NCBI RefSeq assembly: GCF_932526225.1
Contig: NC_064042.1
Coordinates: 3,643,001 to 3,703,000, forward strand
Source: Nematostella vectensis
Taxonomy: Eukaryota; Cnidaria; Anthozoa; Actiniaria; Edwardsiidae
Direction of reading: 5' to 3'
DNA: 60,000 nucleotides
Under the pieces are notes generated by a model that was not told the DNA's origin, did not search any database, and worked only from the letters and a program-made list of their open reading frames with translations. Positions 25,401 through 37,400 of the stretch are shown here, piece after piece. Each line of letters opens with the position of its first letter. Within the stretch, counting starts at the first letter, position 1. Made by a program: the position numbers and the translations under genes.

Positions 25401-28400
25401 TGGACAATACTATCCATGCACTCGCAGGGTCTCTGCTTTACTCCTTGCTGTGTTGTTACATGTACTGGACGATACTGTCCATGCACTCGCAGGGTCTCTG
25501 CTTTACCCCTCGTTGTGTAGATACATGTACTGGACAATACTATCCATGCACTTGCGGGTCTCTGCCTTACTCCTTGCTGTGTTGTTTCATGTACTGGACG
25601 ATACTATCCATGCACTTGCGGGTCTCTGCTTTACTCCTTGCTTTGTTGTTACATGTACTGGACGATACTATGCATGTACTTACTCGCTTACTCGCGTATC
25701 TCGTAGATACATGTACTGGACGGACTGGGGTCAGTCTGCTCGTATTGTCCGGGCCTTTATGTCCGGGGACCAGCGACAGGACATCATCACTACGGGCCTT
25801 CGATGGCCTAATGGCATCACGGTGGACTACACTGAGCAGAAGCTGTACTGGACTGACGCGGGGTATGACAAGATAGAGCGCAGCGACTTGGACGGCAAGA
25901 GGAGACAGGTGTGTAAAACAGGCGATGCTTTCCTAAGCGATGGACCATTAAAAGAAGATAGGTGGGGGATGTGTATGCGAGAAAAAAGAACAAAAAAGTA
26001 CTAGAAAGAAAAATAAATGCAGCAAAAACCAAAGGGAGAAGAGCTGCAAATTATTTTTACACTAGAGAATTGCACAAAACAATAATAAAAGTTAATTGAA
26101 AGGGTTGCAACAAAAGGGTCGTTCGTTAACGAAAATGTCCAAACCTTTTTTGAAGAAGAGTCTAAAATGGCAAAAAAGTGGCGCTTAGTTTTAAATTCCG
26201 TCTTTATGAACAACTGGCATGTCTATGATTATCTAGATTAGCATTGAATTCAGTCAACGGGGGAAACTCGTTTTCATTTTTATAAGACGGGACTTATTTG
26301 AAGGAAGAGGCTCTATTTAATATTTTGCGCTATCGAATGGGGTGCTTATTGTAAGTTGTATGCTAAAACGAGAATTGTACATTTTTATTGGGGACTTATT
26401 TGAAGGGGGGGTGGGGTGGGTGGGCTCTATTTAATATTTTGTGCCTTCGAAGTAGGGCGCTTAATGTAAGCTGGGTGTATTAACGGTAGTTGTTTGCCTT
26501 CTTCAGGTGGTGACGAGTAGGAGTATCCCGCATCCATACGCGATCAGCATTTTTCAGCAGTACATGTACTGGGACGACTGGTCGACTCGATCCATCCAGC
26601 GTGCGCTTAAACGTGATGGCAGTAGCCGCTTTACCATCAAGAGCGGGCTCACAGGCGTCATGGATCTCAAGGTCTTCCATCAGGATGCACAGACAGGTAG
26701 AATGGGATCCCTGTGTTTTTTTTTAAATTGCCGGTGTTACCTGCGTCTGTAAGTTGGGGAATATTAGAGTATTGAGTCCGACACTCATTGAGTCTTAAAC
26801 ACATTTTGTGGAAAGCGACTGAATCCCTGAAATGCATCAGGCAAAACATCGCATTTTTTACATGTCCTCTGTCGTAGTTTTTTAGTGCTTTTGTGCCCTG
26901 TAATCTTCTGTGTTTTTATCTTATTTGAAGAGACGTAGCCATTGGCTCTATTCTGTTATGAGGCATCATTATTTTCTTTCTTTTTTTTAACAAAATTTCT
27001 GTTATTCAGGAAACAATAGCTGCTCGCTGCGTTCCCCCTGTGATTTTCTTTGCCTGCCGACTCCTAATTCTTACCAGTGCGCATGTCCGGACAACATGCG
27101 TACGGTAAATGGGATGTTTGGGCGAATCATATGTCGATGCCAGAATGGGGAAGTGCTGGTCAACGGTCAATGCAAAACGCTATGTAGGTATCACGGTAAT
27201 TCGTCTTAGTCTCCCAGTCTTTCGAGCCGGTTTGATTGACGAACTGTTAGGAATGTTGTATCAGGGAATTAAATCCAGTGCCGTAGCAGGCCTCGAAATA
27301 TTGGAGGGGCACAATACAGAAACATTAAGAAAAATATTGGGGGCACAGCCACGTCCCTACTGGTAATCTAACTTTTGAAAATATTTGGAGGGGGGGGGGG
27401 CATGCCTCTAGTGCCCCACCCCTTGCTACGGCCCTGCAGTCCTAAACTAAACTCTCTCAAATCACAAAGAAATCCCATACATATTACAATAAAAAGTGGC
27501 TTAATTCTATTTCTGAAGCAAGAAACAGTCTAATGATAATGATGTTTTCCTAAGCTTTCAAAGATATTTCATATTCAAATAAAACCTGAAAAGAAAGTGT
27601 CATCAGTCGATTCAGTCGCGTTGTTGTGTTACCGGTTGCGTGAAAAAGCCTCCTTTCTAACGTGTCATTGGTCGGTGTGTATCTGATGCGCGACAAAGCC
27701 TTTCTATCAAGACATTGGTTGTTGTGTTACCGGTTGCGTGACAAAGAATTTCTCTCGTGACTTTCTTCTATGTGTTTCTAGCGGGTACGTGTGCTCCCGG
27801 GCAGTTCAAGTGTGGTAATGGCAAGTGCATCCCGTCGTCATGGAAATGTGACCATGACAACGACTGCGGGGATAACTCTGACGAGAACAACTGCCGTAAG
27901 TCGAATATTGTTTGTAAGACAACGTGTGACATAACAAACTTTTGAACTGTACACTAGCCTGCGTAGCAAGCGCAAGGCCTGGGGAAGATGAGATATCTCC
28001 TGTGTAATAGCTACCTGTATACCTGACAAGTACTTTAGAGATTTTTGTTTGTAAAAAAGTCATAACCATGATCTTAATATTGTTTCATCTAATCACGTGT
28101 CGTATTCGTTTTTACCGTATACAGCACATATGTTTCGTCACAGACATAACCATGATCTTAATGTTGTTCCTCTGATCACTTTTCGCCCTGGTGTTCACAG
28201 CATACAGCACTTGCAATCCATCACAGTTCAAGTGCGACAATGGGCGGTGCATCAGCTCCAAATGGCGGTGCGACCATGACAACGATTGCGGTGATATGTC
28301 CGATGAAAGAAACTGCAGTGAGTACCCTGACTGATTAAGGGTTTGATAGTCATTGTGGGATGATAAGGGCGTGGCGAAGATTGTGGGGTGATAAGGGCGT

Positions 28401-31400
28401 GGCAATGATTGTGGGATGATAAGGGTGTGTCGATGATTGTGGGATGATAAGGGTGTTTCGATGATTGTGGGATGATAAGGGTGTTTCGATGATTGTGGGA
28501 TGATAAGGGTGTGGCGATGATTGTGGGATGATAAGGGTGTGACGATGATTGTGGGATGATAAGGGTGTGTCGATGATTGTGGGATGATAAGGGCTTGGCG
28601 ATGATTTTGGGATGATAAGGGTGTGTCGATGATTGTGGGATGATAAGGGTTTGGCAATGATTGTGGGGTGATAAGGGCGTGGCAATGATTGTGGGATGAT
28701 AAGGGTGTGATAGTCATCGTGGGATGATAAGGGTTTGATAGTCATCGTGGGATGATAAGGGCGTGGCAATGATTGTGGGATGATAAGGGCGTGACAATGA
28801 TTGTGGCATGATAAGGGCGTGGCAATGATTGTGGGATGATAAGGGCGTGGCAATGATTGTGGGATGATAAGGGCGTGGCAATGATTGTGGGATGATAAGG
28901 GCGTGGCAATGATGACAGTGCTGACATGATGATGATGATGATGTTGATAATGACATGATAATGGTGATGATGATGATGTTGATAATGACATGATAATGAT
29001 GATGACGATGTTGAAAATGACATGATAATGATGATGACGATGTTGATAATGACATGATGATGATAATGACGATGTTGGTAATGACATGATAATGATCATG
29101 ATGATGACGATGTTGATAATGACATAAGAATGACGGTGACGATGTTGATAATGACATGATAATGATGACGATGTTGATAATGACATGAGAATGACGATGA
29201 TGATGATGTTGATGTTGATAATGACATGATAACGATAGTGATGGCGATGTTGATAATGACATGAGAATGGTGATGATGATGTTGATAATGACTTGATAAT
29301 GATGATGACGATGTTGATAATGACATGATAATGATGACGATGTTGATAATGACATGATGATGACTATGTTGATAATGACACAAGAATGACGGTGACGATG
29401 TTGATAATGACATAATAATGATGACGATGTTGATAATGACATGAGAATGACGATGATGATGTTGATAATGACATGATAATGATAGTGATGACGATGTTGA
29501 TAATGACATGATGATGATAATGACGATGTTGATATTGACATGATAATTATGATAATGACGATATTGATAATGACATGACAATTATAATGATGACGATGTT
29601 GATATTGACGTTATAATGATAGTGATCACGATGTTGATAATGGCATGGTAATGATGATGACGATGTTGAGATTCATGTTTTTTATATCAGTAATGAATGG
29701 TGAAAATGATGTATCAAAGTTGGTGGTGGTTTGAATGATAATGATAACGTTGGTGATGATGATAATAGTATTAATGACGACGATGTTGAAAATGACGTTG
29801 TTGTGTTGACAAGAATGATACATGATGATAAACTCATGATTTAGCGTCTATAACATCTCGAAAATTGAAATGATTGATTGTGTCGATGTTTTGTTTTCAG
29901 CCTTCAGTACCTGCGCCTCTAACTATTTCCGCTGCGCCAACCAGAGATGTATCCCTATGCGTTGGGTGTGCGACTTTGACAATGACTGCCGAGACAACTC
30001 AGACGAACGCGACTGTACACCGAGTATGTATTTTTACGTTACCACCATAACTTGTGTCTTAAGATCGTTTCTGTGAGGTTTCAGCGGTATTAGAGAATAA
30101 AACGAGTATGACTGAACGGCTATAACTTCCGCTGGCTATCGCTGAAACCCCCAAAGAAAAGCTCACCACGCAGGCTAGCATATTTACGTCTTAGAGCTAT
30201 GTATCTGTTGTTTAAATGCGAAATGTGTAAAATTGTAGGATTGAGTTGGTATGGTGGACTGTGCGGATTGCTTGTACTTTGCCGTCTTCCAAAACACAAG
30301 TTGATACAACATCAATAATTCAATGATGATAATATAAGATAAACAAGATTCATTTATTGACCCGAACATGATAACTAGAAGGATTCCGTCAAGCTCTGAC
30401 ATCTCACTGGTTCGCTAGTAAAGTTCATGCCAGTCAGATGGACACTGTCAATGTGGCCACGGTAGCGCGCGTCGAATTTAATATGAATGCTTTTCTGTAT
30501 TCAGGACCTACGACTCCTGCACACGGCTCATGTCCATCCAACCGTTTCCGGTGTAATAATGGTCGCTGCATCCCCATGTCATGGCGGTGTGACGGCGATA
30601 ACGACTGCGGGGACATGTCTGACGAGCCTCTAAGCTGCTGTGAGTAGACTATATTTTCATCTACAACAAAAGCAATCAAAGCCATACCATCCATGAACAC
30701 AGCGTGAGTAATGAACCTTGCTGCCTACGACAAACTTTGCTGGACCCATCAATTCTACACTCTAGAGCACAATGTTTAAATGTGCTTGCAGAGGCTGTGA
30801 CTGTGTTTGATCGAGAGGTCAAATAGCCCTCCCTGAAATAATTGTTTGACGAACTAGTCCGTATGTCTTTCAGCTGGGCGCTCGTGTAATTCTGGACAGT
30901 TCTCTTGCTCCAATGGGCGCTGTATCAGCCGCTCTTGGGTGTGTGACCGGGACAACGACTGCGGCGATGGGTCAGACGAACGGAACTGTTCTTGTAAGTA
31001 AAGGGGTGGCCTCTTAGCTTGGGGAGGCGTTGCTAAACATCACAACATCCCTTACGACTCTGGCAATGTTGATAAGGACAACATCACTTATGACCGGGAC
31101 ATAGACTGCGGCGATAGGTCAGACGAACGGAACTGTTTTTGAAGTAAACGTTTCTAATACAATATCTACGTAATCACGTTTTCCAACCCGTATACACTGG
31201 CGTTTACACGCCTGTTAAAATGACTTTTTACCATGTACATTACAGTTAATTTTTTTTGCCATGAGCACGGGAAGGAAGAGCCGTGTCAACACAATGACGT
31301 GAGCATTTAAAAACCAATCATACTGAAAACCAAAGTGTACTTTCTCCCATTTCGGCCACAATTAACAAGCCAAGCGTACGGATTATCGAGGTGCAAAAAA

Positions 31401-34400
31401 ATCTTGGTTTTGTTATTACTTGTTGCTACACATTTTTCTTGACGTTCATCACTGCATATTTATATAATACACTTTTCCCTACTCTTCCCAGACCCGACTA
31501 CAGGGCCTTGGACCACTCGACCCTGGACCCCCATCTCCTCCTGCCGGTCATGGGAGTTCTCTTGCTTGAATGGCCGCTGTGTGTTCTATCGTCTGGTTTG
31601 TGACGGGGTAGACGACTGTGGTGACAGCTCAGATGAGATGTCATGTAGTAAGTACCACAGAGTGGGTGCAGCTAGAGAAAGGGGAGTTATAATATGTTAA
31701 ATTACAACAAGACCAGCAAATCCGCGAGCAGCGGAAATAGGTATGGAATGTTTGTAGTGGCCACTCATACGCGAGACATTAAAACGGTCGAATATAGACA
31801 ACTCTTGACAAGTTTCTGTTGTCTTAATTTTCGCTTGTTTGCCAAAAGACAATTAGCATTTAACGCATATTTTTGGTTTTTACTGGTTCGCTGTTGTCTT
31901 TTGTGAGAAAAGTATTAAAAGTGACTCATTTTTACATTTTTACATCCATTGTTACAGCCATGTTCATCCGTGAAGTGACCACCTTCACACACTCAACTGA
32001 ATTATCATGAAGGGCTAAATCAAAGAAGGCATTCATATTTTATCTTTGTTTTGTTTTTCTCTAGATGCGACTGCCACTCCTTTTGTACCTCGTTCCTGCC
32101 ATTACTGGGAATTCCAGTGTGCGAACAGGCGTTGTGTCTATAATAGTCAGCGGTGCGATGGTCAAAATGACTGCGGAGACTGGTCAGACGAGACTGGATG
32201 CTGTATGTATATGAGCACCGCCTTTTCTCCCAACCCCCCCCCCCCCCAATCCATCTCAAGGGGCTGTTCCGACTAGGCCTCATGGTGACTCGTTCTTTGT
32301 TATTTTCTTTCTTATCCAGCAACGCCGCCTATCCCCACAACATGTCCTGCAGACTGGGTGAGGTGTTTCTATAACTCGTCCGGCCTTTGTATCTCCACCT
32401 CATGGTTATGTAACGGTCGTGTCGACTGCCCAGATGCATGGGACGAACAGCCTGCTCAGTGCAGAAGTAAGATTATACCTCATTTACTTGTGGACCTGCG
32501 ACCCGCTTGCGACCAGCTTGCGACCTGCTTGCGACCAGCGCTAGTTATGGCCGCCATTTTGATATCCTTTGAGTTTTCATCCAAACGTTAAACTGTAAAG
32601 TTCTCGTTAAGGGCCTATGGTACTATCTTTTGGGTCCGTTGCTAGGGAAATTAGTTTGTTTTATAAAAGCTTCTGTTTTTTGTCACATCTCTTGGAACTT
32701 TCAACATAAGTGTTTTAGACATAAATGACACAAGTGATGACGTCATCTGACCCCTCTCATGGTCACGTGACCCAGAACAAAAAAACGTGTCGGAGAAGCT
32801 ACTGTTCAAATCTACCATAATTTTTTTTGTAGAAATATTTTAACATCACTATTTTCTTAAACTTCACGCATCGGATTTGCGAAATATTGATACTGCGAGA
32901 AATGGCGAATATTTATGTTCTTCGAAAACCACATATTTGGTAATAACTTTTTCATTTCTTCAAAAATCAAAAATCCCATGCGCTAAGTTGTTAAGAATGG
33001 TAATATCAATGGTTTGAGTGAAAACAATTTCACAATTGTTGTAAAATTTCAAAATTAACGTGTTTTTCTCGCGCGGAAATGGCCGCCATCTTGTTTTTTC
33101 GCCATCTATTTTTATTCTCGAAGAACATATAAAAATTGCATTTTCTTCTACAAAATGCTGCCAATTTGGAAAGCTCTCTAAAGCGACCACTTAAAGCGTT
33201 AGATTCGTTAAAGTTAACAGTTGTCAATGATTGCTCATTCGACCGCTTGTGGTGCAGGTGGTATCCGCTATATGTCCGTTGATCCCACTTGCGTGAAGCG
33301 TGGTTTCGTACGGTATGTCTGTTCATTGAACACTCAGAACGATACTTGTACTTGAGAGGAAATCCGGGGAGTTCAGAGAAAGAAAAAGGATATGCTTATG
33401 CGGGGAATAGAAATCATAACAAACAAGCCTTTTTTTTTTTCAAGAAGAAAAAAACATTCAAAATATCCTGTTCACCTTACCTGGTACATTGTTGAGCTGA
33501 CCTTTCATTTGAATCTATTTTTGAATCGTAAATCTCCTGCATGGCTTTCCCTCATTTTACAAGTTTTTATTTTTATTTTTAGCAAGCCCAGCTCCTATGC
33601 GGACGTGTTCGCCACAGGAATACCAGTGCGATAATGGTGCGTGTATTCCGTCCAGGTACGAGTGTGATGGGCGAATCCAGTGCAGCGATGGATCTGATGA
33701 GACCGGATGTACAGGTAGGGGGAAAACTCTCTTTTTATGCTAGAAAACAATAAGGTGGCTGGCTGAAGGTCTTTTTTTCTGATGAGTGACCCCGAGAATC
33801 CATGTCTCGTAACCCGCAGTGGTTCGTGGGTAATGTATAAATGGCTGAACCCTGATCTGAATACTGAGCCATGTGAATGTTTTCAGCGCAAGTAATGTTT
33901 TCCCATTCTCAGTGGACCGTAAACGCAAACGCAAACACCGCGCGAGTAAGTTTGCCATTCTTAGTGGACCGTAAACGCAAGAGCAAGCACCGCGCGAGTA
34001 ATTTTGCCATTATCAGTGGAACGTAAACGAAAACGCAAGCACCACGCGAGTAATTTGCCCATTCTCACTGTAACATAAACAAAAGAGCAAGTACCACGCG
34101 AGTAATTTGCCCATTCTCACTGTAACATAAACAAAAGAGCAAGTACCACGCGAGTAATTTGCCCATTCTCACTGTAACATAAACAAAAGAGCAAGCACAG
34201 GAGAACGCAGCTGCTTTTGGTTTGACTGATCCTTACTTTTGTTGCGTTGCTTGCTCTTGTGCTTGTATCCGCTGGGCTATAATACCGAACAATTTGGCGC
34301 ATGTATTTCGTTATTTATAAATGTTGAAAAACTTTTTATCCCATAGCCACTATTAGCCCCTCAAGCTGTCCGGGATTCCTGTGTGACGGCAACACGTTAT

Positions 34401-37400
34401 GCCTTCCGTTTTACAAGCGTTGCGATGGCAGCTACGACTGCAAGGACTACACGGATGAGTTCAACTGCTGTAAGTCTGGTGCACTATTTCCATCAATATA
34501 AAAACGGGTGACACCAGAAAGCGCTTGTTTGTTTGTTTTCTTTCAGATTTAAGTTATATCTTTGTGACTTATAGATCCTTTTCCTTCTACTTTTACGTGG
34601 GTGTCTAAGAGTTTCAGTATTTTTTAACTCTACTTAGTGTCTGCTAGCTTTTAGATAGCGACTTTGTTGTTTTTAGCCAATTGTCTGTTTGTCACCTTTC
34701 AAAAGGGCCAATTCAGTCCCTCCTCTACTACTTCCTCATATTTCCATTATTCTCAAATGTCTCTTTAATGCGTATTTAATTACCATTTTCTACTCGCTTT
34801 TGAAATTCTCGTCTTTCCTTCTTGCATTCCCCTGTGGCTGTACTAATTCTGAATATACTACTTCTGTTCCCATGATATTCTGATGCTTTGTTGGTTTTAG
34901 CCATGCCCCTTATGGTAAGCAACCCTCACGTGGAAACCACGACTCCAACCTCCATCACTCTACGTTGGACACCTGTGACCGACCAACCATCTGGCGTCAG
35001 GATCATCGGCCACAGGGTCACTTACAAGTACGTGAATAATAAGTACGAGACACATGTGAAATACCGGGCAACGTGATGTTTAGTACCGAACCACGTGATG
35101 TAAGATACTGAACCATGTGATGTATAATACTGAACCACGTGATGTATAATACTGAACCACGTGATGTATAACAGCGAAGCACGTGATGTAAGATACTGAA
35201 CAATGTGATGTATAATACTGAACCACGTGATGTATAAAATCAAACCACGTGATGTAAGATACTAAACCGTGTGATGTATAATACTGAACCACGTGATGTA
35301 TAATACTGAACCGTGTGATGTATAACAGCGAAGCACGTGATGTAAGATACTGAACAATGTGATGTATAGCAAACCACGTGATGTATAACAGCAAACCACT
35401 TGACGTACGATACTGAACCATGTGATGTATAACAGCGAACCACGTGATGTACGATACTAAACCACGTGATGTATAACAGCGAACCACGTGATGTATAATA
35501 CTGAACCATGCGGTGTATAATACTGAACCACGTGATGTATAACAGCGAACCACGTGATGTATAACAGCGAACGACGTGATGCATAGTACGAAAGTTGGAA
35601 TTGGACTTTTTTATGTTAGCTACATAAAAGTTTAATTTTTTTAATGATATGACATGATATTTTCTGTTCCGAGCCATTTGAAACATATGACTGAGCCACG
35701 CGTTGCACTACACTGAAACGTATGGTATTTAAAACCTTTGAATTTGGAATAGGCGACGACGGCGACGGTGTTAGAATCCCTAACTCACTAATCTGTTACC
35801 CATCGGGATAAAAGCAACATCTGTTGCAATACCTAGGTCTGTAAACAACTGTTACTCCATATCTTTTGATTGAGATAAGGGACACATAAAATAAGTTATA
35901 GCAGAAAGCTATCTGTATAACTCACTTATTGGGTTCTGGTAATGATGATCTTCCTACCCACCCTAACCCCTAAAGTTACTGAATCCTGTAAAACCACACC
36001 CATAGGGCCATCACCCTACACTCCTACCCCGTGATCGACGACTGGCACATCGTGGACACCAATAGCATGAATACCCTCGTGGTATCGCTGCTGGAGCCGT
36101 GCTCTCTGTACGAGCTCCGTGTCCAAGTCAGGACCACCACTTTTGTTGGGCGAGCCACGCCTCCTCTCAAGGCATCAACAGGTTTTACAAGTAAGTGATA
36201 ACAGCTGATATATGATGGCATATTTGACGGCACTGCTCTTGACGTTCACGTCACACCTTTTTGGTGACGTATTGCATTCCTTGTCGTGCTTCCGTCGTTT
36301 AAAACCCTCACTGACGGCCTCAGTTATCACGCCATCTAATCCACCTTGCGCCATGTTCTCCATTGAAACAGTTTCTTTTTATTTTTGGGCAAGTGAACCC
36401 ACTCATCTTACGGCATAGACCCCGTCTTAACTGATTGGTTTCATATTGCTGGCGTTTCTTACTCTCCCCTGAGAATCTTTTATCTTTCATTTGTAGAACT
36501 TGATGCACCAGGCAACGTAACAGCAGTTCAAAAACGTGGTGACATACTCTTACTACGTTGGACCGCACCCAAGCCGTGTCACCCTATCACTAATTACTAT
36601 GTGAGTACAAGATTTTGTGTTAAAATTTTAGTACATAAAGCTCCCCAAATTAAGTGTGGATACACCAAAATCAAAGATACCACATTAAACGATCCAGATA
36701 CTATTATATGGCTTTTAAGTGTGATGTTTTTGCCCTCTTTAGATACTGTACAGAATGTCTACATCAACTTCATATAAGATTGCCATCACAGACAACAATG
36801 ATCAGTACTACTTGACTGGGCTAACCGAAGGAGCTAATTACGTAATACAGGTGGGTTACAAGGAATCATATTCAGTAGAACTACCCCACGTTGGTCTACT
36901 GTAAAGTTATACACGTTGTGAGAATGCAATTGCTACATTGAAAATCTTGCAACGTTTCTAAGGCTTATTAATCCCCCCCCCCCCCCCCTCAGGGGTCTAT
37001 ATCTGGATGATAATATAATTTTTTTTAATCCTTCCTTATCTTGTTTACATTTTTATTCCTGGGTTGAGGTTTAGGGTACTTGGCGAAATAAGGGTTATTT
37101 CTAAATGCTCTGTTTGCATACAGATCGCTGCCTCGAACCTTCAAGATGGCAATGGGACGTTTTCTTCCCCCATTCGAGTCACTGTTTCATCCAGGACAAG
37201 CCCTATAATATGTGAGTACACCGTGCGCGCTTACGCTGACATTGGGATTAACGCAATTGGCCCCATAAGATGCGAAAAGACCGCGTGAATCAATTTGTAA
37301 CAGTGAGATTAAACCGATTGGGTGTATAAGATGTGAGTAAACCTTATAAGATGTGAGTAGACCGTGCGGGCTAACGCTAATAGTGTGATTAAGTCGATTG

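Larger units (their letters stand above)
22847..27183 (+). other. SORL1: SORL1 exons 17-21: YWTD propeller and EGF-like module
   Basis: Exons: 22847-23041, 23435-23630, 25707-25908, 26507-26696, 27010-27183 (about codons 734-1052). The blade motifs are YWAD, YWVD, YWTD (in YMYWTDWG), YWTD (in LYWTDAG) and YWDD, one set as in a single LDLR class B propeller. Exon 21 is Cys-rich (about eight Cys) and corresponds to the EGF-like module that follows the propeller in SORLA. Confidence 0.92.
27782..34469 (+). other. SORL1: SORL1 exons 22-31: ten LDL-receptor class A repeats
   Basis: Exons: 27782-27895, 28201-28317, 29901-30023, 30505-30639, 30874-30993, 31492-31647, 32065-32202, 32320-32466, 33583-33714, 34347-34469. 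Each encodes one repeat with six Cys and, in most, the Ca-binding signature C-D-x4-DCGD-x-SDE-x-x-C (for example [13 protein letters not shown] in the first). All exons are phase 1-1, so any could be skipped or duplicated in frame. Repeats 8 and 10 depart most from the acidic consensus ([18 protein letters not shown]). Ligand-binding cluster by family knowledge; vertebrate SORLA has eleven. Confidence 0.93.

Noticed and set aside
25318-25706. Upstream part of a 228-codon ORF as a new exon
   Set aside because: Only the part from 25707 matches SORLA; the rest is array sequence that happens to be open. Kept only as a splicing hypothesis.
28112-29581. Long minus-strand ORFs (201-278 codons)
   Set aside because: They are translations of the 28-bp and TGA-rich arrays, with repetitive His/Ser/Ile composition and no splice or family evidence.
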